Assembly: GCF_017545445.1 (NCBI RefSeq)
Contig: NZ_JAFWOM010000155.1
Span: forward strand, 1 to 53,654
Reading direction: 5' to 3'
Length of the DNA stretch: 53,654 bases
Source: Fibrobacter sp.
GTDB lineage: Bacteria; Fibrobacterota; Fibrobacteria; Fibrobacterales; Fibrobacteraceae
Shown in pieces: positions 50,087 through 53,654 of the stretch. The first letter of the stretch is position 1, and each line of letters starts with the position of its first letter. The notes under the pieces are model-generated. The model did no database searches and was not told where the DNA came from. It worked only from the letters and a program-made list of their open reading frames with translations. The position numbers and the translations under genes were made by a program.

Positions 50087-51424
50087 TCACTCCAGAAACA
50101 TAGCCATGTAATACGGCAGTGTAACCATCTTGCCAGCAACACCTATGTTGTTTTCGGAAAGCTTGTAGCAAACCTTGGCTGCGTAGTTATCGTTATTCAA
50201 AACAGTCTTTGCCGACTTGGAGCGTCCCGTTGTCGCCTTGACTTCAATAATGGCGAGTTCGCCGCCGACATTTTCTACAAAGTCAATTTCTAGCCCAGAT
50301 TCTTTGCGGAAGTAGAATAGTTTGCGACCTTGTTTAGAGAAACAATCTGCAATGATGTTCTCGTAGATGGCGCCTTTATAGAATCCCAAATCACCGCTTA
50401 GAATCTTGGCCGCGGTGCCGCGTTCCAGCATGGCGACAAACAGGCCGGAATCCTGCACATAAATCTTAAACGTATTCTCGATCTTGTAGCCTTCAAGGGG
50501 TTCTGCGATGTTGGTCAGGTTGTGGCAAATGTTGATTATGCCGCAGTCGTAGAGCCATTGGATTGCGGCTTGGTAATTTTCGGAACGGCCCTTCTTTTCA
50601 AGTTGCGAATAAACAAACTTGTTGTTTTCCTTCGCAAGTTGGGCGGGAATTGAATCAAAGACGCGATTGATGCGGCCAAGAAGCGTGCGGTCGATTTCCT
50701 CGTTTTCGTTCTCGTCAAGGTGCTTGCCAAAGTCGTCCTTGTATTCTTCAAGAATGTCTTGCTGTTCCTGCCAAACGACGTTCATGTCGTTCGTCTCGAC
50801 AAATCGAGAAACGACATAAGGGAGCCCGCCTACACAAAGGTATTCCTTGAAGTAGCGGAGCATGGCGTTGTGCGTCGCCTCGCTTACGGGTTCCTTTTTC
50901 GCGAAGCATTCCTTCAGGTATGCGATGACGTTTTCGCCAATGCCCTTTGCCCACAGAAATTCCTCGAAATCCATGGGTTTCATATAAATTATTCTTTCAA
51001 AACCGGTCGGGACGCCTTTTCCCTTTTTACGGTTGTACCCCTTAATACCAAGCAGGGATCCAGTACAGATGACATCGTAGCGACCGTCTTCCATAAAAGG
51101 CTTGATGCTTGCACGGGCGTTTGCACATTCCTGAATTTCATCGAAGATGATGACGGTCTTGTTCTCAACAAAATGCACGTTGGGGAAAAGCGCCGAAAGG
51201 TCTATAGCAATCCTATTGACGTTCAGGTCTCCCTCGAAGACCTTCTTCGCATTTTCATTTTCCTTAAAGTTGATATAGACGACGCTCTCGTAGTTGTTGC
51301 GGGCGAATTCCAGGACGCTGGATGTCTTGCCGATTTGACGCATTCCCTTGACAACCAGGGCCTTCTTTTTGCCCCCCGAGATCTTCCAATTTTCAAATTC
51401 TTTAAGGATTTTTCTCTTGAACAT
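50087..51424 (-). CDS. AAA ATPase with DUF4143 domain
   Basis: The 445 residues have Walker A VVKGMRQIGKTSS near residue 25, Walker B TVIIFDEIQEC near 95, a sensor-like VICTGSLLGI, a central helical region, and a C-terminal DUF4143 part (FYKGAIYENIIADCFSKQGR, then LEIDFVENVGGELAIIEVKA) that resembles a PD-(D/E)xK nuclease fold (D, then ExK). Such AAA_14/DUF4143 proteins are common in Fibrobacter and anaerobes; a defence or mobile-element role is often suspected, none proven. Upstream of the start are three related TTCGnnnGAAAAAGTG motifs, one a perfect palindrome. Confidence 0.85.
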   Translation of the reverse strand: MFKRKILKEFENWKISGGKKKALVVKGMRQIGKTSSVLEFARNNYESVVYINFKENENAKKVFEGDLNVNRIAIDLSALFPNVHFVENKTVIIFDEIQECANARASIKPFMEDGRYDVICTGSLLGIKGYNRKKGKGVPTGFERIIYMKPMDFEEFLWAKGIGENVIAYLKECFAKKEPVSEATHNAMLRYFKEYLCVGGLPYVVSRFVETNDMNVVWQEQQDILEEYKDDFGKHLDENENEEIDRTLLGRINRVFDSIPAQLAKENNKFVYSQLEKKGRSENYQAAIQWLYDCGIINICHNLTNIAEPLEGYKIENTFKIYVQDSGLFVAMLERGTAAKILSGDLGFYKGAIYENIIADCFSKQGRKLFYFRKESGLEIDFVENVGGELAIIEVKATTGRSKSAKTVLNNDNYAAKVCYKLSENNIGVAGKMVTLPYYMAMFLE

Positions 51425-51525
51425 ATCCCAAAACTACACTTTTCCGACCGAATTGTCAACAACAAATCGCACTTTTCCAACCGAATTAGTGTGTTACGAG
51501 CGCACTTTTTCGTACGAAAAAGTGC
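51425..51525 (-). promoter_or_regulatory. Repeated operator-like motifs upstream of the DUF4143 ATPase gene
   Basis: In plus orientation: CACTTTTCCGACCGAATT (51435-51452), GCACTTTTCCAACCGAATTA (about 51470-51489) and the perfect 24-bp palindrome formed by GCACTTTTTCGT and ACGAAAAAGTGC (51502-51525). All share CACTTTTyC-nnnCGAA. They lie 10 to 100 bases before the gene start, the usual place for autoregulation. Confidence 0.5.
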
Positions 51526-51733
51526 ATTTTTGCGTATACGCCTGATTTTATTACGTGTTTTTGTGGTAAAAATTGCCGATTTTACGCAATTTTCTCCAAT
51601 TTCAGTCAAATCTTCGGCTCCATCAAGAAATAATACCGAACGTCCTCTTTCTAGGAATTATTTTTGCATATTTTATCAATTTTCATTCCTAACAAAAAAA
51701 TACGGCTTAAACGGACTATTTTAGAGATTATTT
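51526..51733. other. AT-rich intergenic stretch with a repeated 24-base motif
   Basis: There is no gene. The motif ATTATTTTTGCATATTTT appears at about 51658-51675 and 51726-51743, preceded by YTAGRR. A third copy lies on the minus strand at about 1067-1091 beside the relic gene. Otherwise nothing is recognisable. Confidence 0.4.
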
Positions 51734-51762
51734 TTGCATATTTTGCTGTTTTTCTTTAATTT
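51734..51762 (+). promoter_or_regulatory. Possible promoter for a small RNA
   Basis: TTGCAT (51734-51739), 17 bases, TAATTT (51757-51762). Expected start near 51769. Confidence 0.4.
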
Positions 51763-51768
51763 CGCCCC

Positions 51769-51878
51769 CTCCCCCAATTTTCACCTCAAGTTGGAGAGGA
51801 CAACGGTATGCGCCTTACGCCTTCACCTAGCAGGGCCTTTTTTCGATGCACCTATCCAGGCAAGGCGCACTCTTTTTT
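51769..51878 (+). ncRNA. Candidate small RNA or leader ending in a terminator, upstream of the HigBA-type pair
   Basis: A long stem, TGCGCCTT (51809-51816) with AAGGCGCA (51862-51869), is followed by CTCTTTTTT and encloses a 45-base loop with two CACCTA copies and its own T run. It ends 16 bases before the toxin promoter. It may be a stand-alone RNA or the end of an unrecognised transcript. Confidence 0.4.
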
Positions 51879-51893
51879 ATTCAAGTTAACCTC

Positions 51894-51922
51894 TTGACAA
51901 TCTGTATCCGATTAGATACATT
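51894..51922 (+). promoter_or_regulatory. Promoter and inverted-repeat operator of the second toxin-antitoxin pair
   Basis: TTGACA (51894-51899), 17 bases, TACATT (51917-51922). TGTATC (51903-51908) and GATACA (51915-51920) form a perfect inverted repeat between and over these boxes, well placed for repression by the antitoxin. The expected start is about three bases before the toxin ATG, so the mRNA would be nearly leaderless. Confidence 0.65.
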
Positions 51923-51931
51923 TAATGTAGT

Positions 51932-52237
51932 ATGATTACGATAAATCAGACTCCTGCATTTAAAAAATGGATGAGTAAATTACGGGATTATCGAGCAAAA
52001 GCTCGAATACTTTTTCGTCTGACACAAGTCGAGGAAGGCAATCTCGGAGATTACAAATCTGTTGGTGATGGCATATTGGAAATGCGGATTGATTATGGAC
52101 CTGGATATAGATTATATTTTGTGAGAAATGGGGACACTGTCGTGATTCTTCTTATTGGTGGAGACAAATCTACGCAGGATCGAGATATAGAAAAGGCTAA
52201 AGAAATTTGGCGAGGAATGCAAGATGAAAAAAAGTGA
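51932..52237 (+). CDS. RelE/HigB-type toxin (addiction module killer family)
   Basis: The 101 residues match the TIGR02683-type killer proteins: ITINQTPAFKKWMSKLRDYR, RILFRLTQVEEGNLGDYKSV, then LEMRIDYGPGYRLYFVRNGD and VILLIGGDKSTQDRDIEKA. The RelE-type fold cuts mRNA on ribosomes. The ATG has no ribosome-binding site and lies next to the predicted transcription start. The antitoxin gene overlaps its last 14 bases. Confidence 0.88.
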   Translation: MITINQTPAFKKWMSKLRDYRAKARILFRLTQVEEGNLGDYKSVGDGILEMRIDYGPGYRLYFVRNGDTVVILLIGGDKSTQDRDIEKAKEIWRGMQDEKK

Positions 52238-52580
52238 AATTACAGTTCTAGACATTGCCGAATATCTCGACAACGAGGAAATCGTCGCCGAATACTTGAA
52301 CATGGTCAGCGAATCTGATGACCCAGCGCTGTTTCTCCGTGCCATCGGACACATTGCGAGAAGCAAGGGCATGTCGCAGATTGCCGAAAAGACAGGACTC
52401 GGCCGTGAAAGTCTTTACAAGGCTTTAGACGAAAAAGCCCATCCGCGTTTCGAAACCATTTTCAAGGTGCTAAACGCCATGGGAATCCAAATGACGCTTG
52501 TCCCTAAAGTGAAATTCAGGAAACGCTCTAAACAAACGGAACTTTGCGTCGCTGAGAAAAGAGCGCGGTATAAGGTGTAG
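52224..52580 (+). CDS. Antitoxin of the RelE/HigB-type pair (helix-turn-helix, TIGR02684-like)
   Basis: The 118 residues start EITVLDIAEYLDNEEIVAEY. A helix-turn-helix lies near residues 40-90 (ARSKGMSQIAEKTGLGRESL, then RFETIFKVLNAMGIQMTLVP), the TIGR02684 family pattern. It would neutralise the toxin and bind the inverted repeat at 51903-51920. The C-terminal basic tail (VKFRKRSKQTELCVAEKRAR) exceeds the family norm of about 95-100 residues. Translation is probably coupled to the toxin gene. Confidence 0.88.
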   Translation: MKKSEITVLDIAEYLDNEEIVAEYLNMVSESDDPALFLRAIGHIARSKGMSQIAEKTGLGRESLYKALDEKAHPRFETIFKVLNAMGIQMTLVPKVKFRKRSKQTELCVAEKRARYKV

Positions 52581-52589
52581 AGTTTTATC

Positions 52590-52900
52590 GGGGGTCTTAG
52601 GGGTGTCCCCTAGGCGTGGGGGTGATGGAAGACACGGCTAGATGGCGGCTCGTGGGCCGCCATGACGACGGGGCTGCAATCAGGGGGATTCTTCCCCCTT
52701 TGTATTATTAGGACTGGATTCTTAGCCCACAAGAGCTTAAGAATTGTAAGCCAATGAATTGGCAACAATTCTATACCGCCTTCGGCGTCAGAATGACGCA
52801 TTTGAGGCATTATTTATCGTCATTCTCTCATCTCTCGTCTTTCGTCTTTCGTCTAAAAGCTATCTTGGCACACTTCGTGTGCATTTAGTGCGGCTCGGTT
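52590..52900. repeat. Intergenic repeat cluster before thrS
   Basis: In order: GGGGTGTCCCC and GGGGGATTCTTCCCCC units like those at 8240-8330; a TGTCAT-type variant (GATGGCGGC, TCGTG, GCCGCCATGACG); a partial unit (CCGCCTTCGGCG, then TCAGAATGACG); a GTCTTTCGTCTTTCGTC word tract, the mirror of the GACGAAA tract at 30958-30980; and a GCACAC-TTC-GTGTGC hairpin near 52868. No gene is visible. Confidence 0.55.
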
Positions 52901-52962
52901 ATGTCAAACCAAGCAAGCTTTGTTGCCGCAACTCTCGCCTTTAACTAAATTTCGCCTCACCG

Positions 52963-53002
52963 CCAGATGTCGTATTTCTGGGGAACCGGGCGAGAACCGC
53001 CC
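52963..53002 (+). promoter_or_regulatory. thrS: thrS leader hairpins, one resembling a tRNA-Thr anticodon arm
   Basis: Hairpin 1: CCAGA (52963-52967) with TCTGG (52977-52981). After a T-T mismatch, a seven-base loop GTCGTAT remains; reading it as an anticodon loop gives U33, CGU at 34-36 and A37, the anticodon of tRNA-Thr(CGU). Hairpin 2: GGGCG (52988-52992), AGAAC, CGCCC (52998-53002). It ends five bases before the AAAAGGAT ribosome-binding site. In E. coli, ThrRS binds a similar leader hairpin and blocks its own translation. Confidence 0.5.
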
Positions 53003-53018
53003 ATAAAAAGGATTATTT

Positions 53019-53654
53019 ATGTCTCAAATCGAACTCACCTTCCCCGATGGCTCCGTACGTTCCGTAGCATCGGGCACCACCGGCCTCGAAATTGCGAAGG
53101 GCATTTCCGAAGGTCTTGCACGCAAGGCGCTTGGCGTCAAACTCGGCGATAAGGTCCTCGACCTCACGCGCCCGCTCACCGAGAGCGGCACCATCAAGAT
53201 TATCACGCCGAGCAACGACGACCCGGATGCTCTGATGCTCCTGCGTCACAGCTGCAGCCACGTGCTTGCCGAAGCCATCTGCGACCTGTTCCCGGGCACC
53301 AAGCTCGCCTACGGTCCGGCTATCGAAAAGGGTTTCTACTACGATTTGATGACACCGACCCCGATCCAGCAGTCGGATTTCGAGCGCATCGAAAAGCGCA
53401 TGAAGGAAATCATCAAGGAAGACCGTCCGTTTACCCGTTGCGAAGTCAGCGCCGCTGATGGCCTGAAGCGCACCGAGGGCGACAAGTACAAGACCGATAA
53501 CGCTCAGCGCGCACTCGCCCGCGAAGGTAGCGACGGCACGCTCAGCTTCTACGTGACTGGCGAACCGGGCAAGAACTTTGAAGACCTCTGCGCCGGCCCC
53601 CACGTGCCTTCTACCGGCAAGCTCAAGAATTTCAAGGTGCTCTCGATGTCGGGC
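53019..53654 (+). CDS. thrS: Threonyl-tRNA synthetase, N-terminal part (cut by window edge)
   Basis: The 212 residues in the window include the TGS domain (IELTFPDGSVRSVASGTTGL to about 62), then the editing domain opening MLLRHSCSHVLAEAICDLFP with the HxxxH motif, YGPAIEKGFYYDL, and EDLCAGPHVPST with the CxxxH that completes the zinc/editing site. The enzyme charges tRNA-Thr and edits mischarged Ser. The ribosome-binding site AAAAGGAT lies seven bases before ATG 53019. The catalytic and anticodon-binding domains lie beyond the window. Confidence 0.95.
   Translation, partial: MSQIELTFPDGSVRSVASGTTGLEIAKGISEGLARKALGVKLGDKVLDLTRPLTESGTIKIITPSNDDPDALMLLRHSCSHVLAEAICDLFPGTKLAYGPAIEKGFYYDLMTPTPIQQSDFERIEKRMKEIIKEDRPFTRCEVSAADGLKRTEGDKYKTDNAQRALAREGSDGTLSFYVTGEPGKNFEDLCAGPHVPSTGKLKNFKVLSMSG

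Noticed and set aside
1067..51675. Attachment-site repeats flanking a 50-kb island
   Set aside because: The shared 24-base motif is in inverted orientation at the two ends, there is no integrase gene or tRNA target, and housekeeping genes lie in between.
53003..53018. T-box control of thrS
   Set aside because: No T-box bulge sequence, specifier loop layout or terminator/antiterminator pair is present; the short anticodon-like hairpin fits protein-mediated control better.

Overview
The window is very probably from a Fibrobacter species (phylum Fibrobacterota). It carries two lipoproteins ending in the Fibrobacter succinogenes major paralogous domain (TIGR02145/FISUMP), a TIGR02147-family regulator, secreted plant-polysaccharide enzymes (GH8, GH43-like, a clan GH-A cellulase-like enzyme with CBM-like modules), poly-serine linkers and a basic C-terminal tail on the GH8 enzyme. 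Housekeeping genes (recF, mscL, coaE, upp, start of thrS) are interleaved with accessory genes. I saw no tRNA, rRNA or CRISPR array.

Layout. 0-2 kb: a cut-off IS3 element has split an ORF6N/phospholipase-D-like gene, followed by a decayed restriction-modification-like fragment and dispersed palindromic repeats. 2-11 kb: an outer-membrane protein gene on the minus strand, then a tight plus-strand operon (LolA-like, FlgD-like-Ig protein, PorV/PorQ-like barrel, recF) ending at a strong terminator, then mscL, a DMT permease, coaE and a DUF3392 protein. 11-15 kb: a coupled pair (TIGR02147 regulator, then a sugar-binding lipoprotein), a 27-codon membrane peptide with its own terminator, and a duplicated-module protein. 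15-24 kb: a BECR-type (Ntox50-like) toxin gene with a structured leader and an antisense small RNA, a large glycosidase, a barnase-like lipoprotein, an acyltransferase, a TSCPD protein, an orphan Vsr and a GH8 enzyme. 24-31 kb: tandem FISUMP lipoproteins, IS4 debris, truncated genes. 31-40 kb: a BASS transporter, acid phosphatase, MBL hydrolase, GH43 lipoprotein, upp beside a uraA remnant, and two unknown secreted or anchored proteins.

40-52.6 kb is a defence/toxin region: HigB with HigA-ImmA, an ORF6N protein and a zinc-ribbon peptide behind a long structured leader; a four-gene DUF4417 operon; a type I restriction system whose methylase is fused to a half specificity subunit; a DUF4143 ATPase; and a second HigBA-type pair. 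thrS begins at the right edge.

The strongest new signal is a 230-235 nt RNA element found twice (42504-42738 and 44611-44840), directly ahead of the DUF4417 operon and of the restriction operon. Each copy can form either a long multi-segment hairpin or an intrinsic terminator that shares the same central strand. One helix differs at five of its six base pairs between the copies, yet all pairs are kept. This looks like a conditional attenuator shared by two neighbouring accessory operons. Other regulatory RNA candidates are the leader of the Ntox50-like gene, a 280-nt leader before the zinc-ribbon/ORF6N/HigBA operon, and a hairpin in the thrS leader whose loop reads like a tRNA-Thr(CGU) anticodon loop. 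A second theme is dispersed TGTCAT-type palindromes that have become part of coding sequences, including lipoprotein signal peptides.
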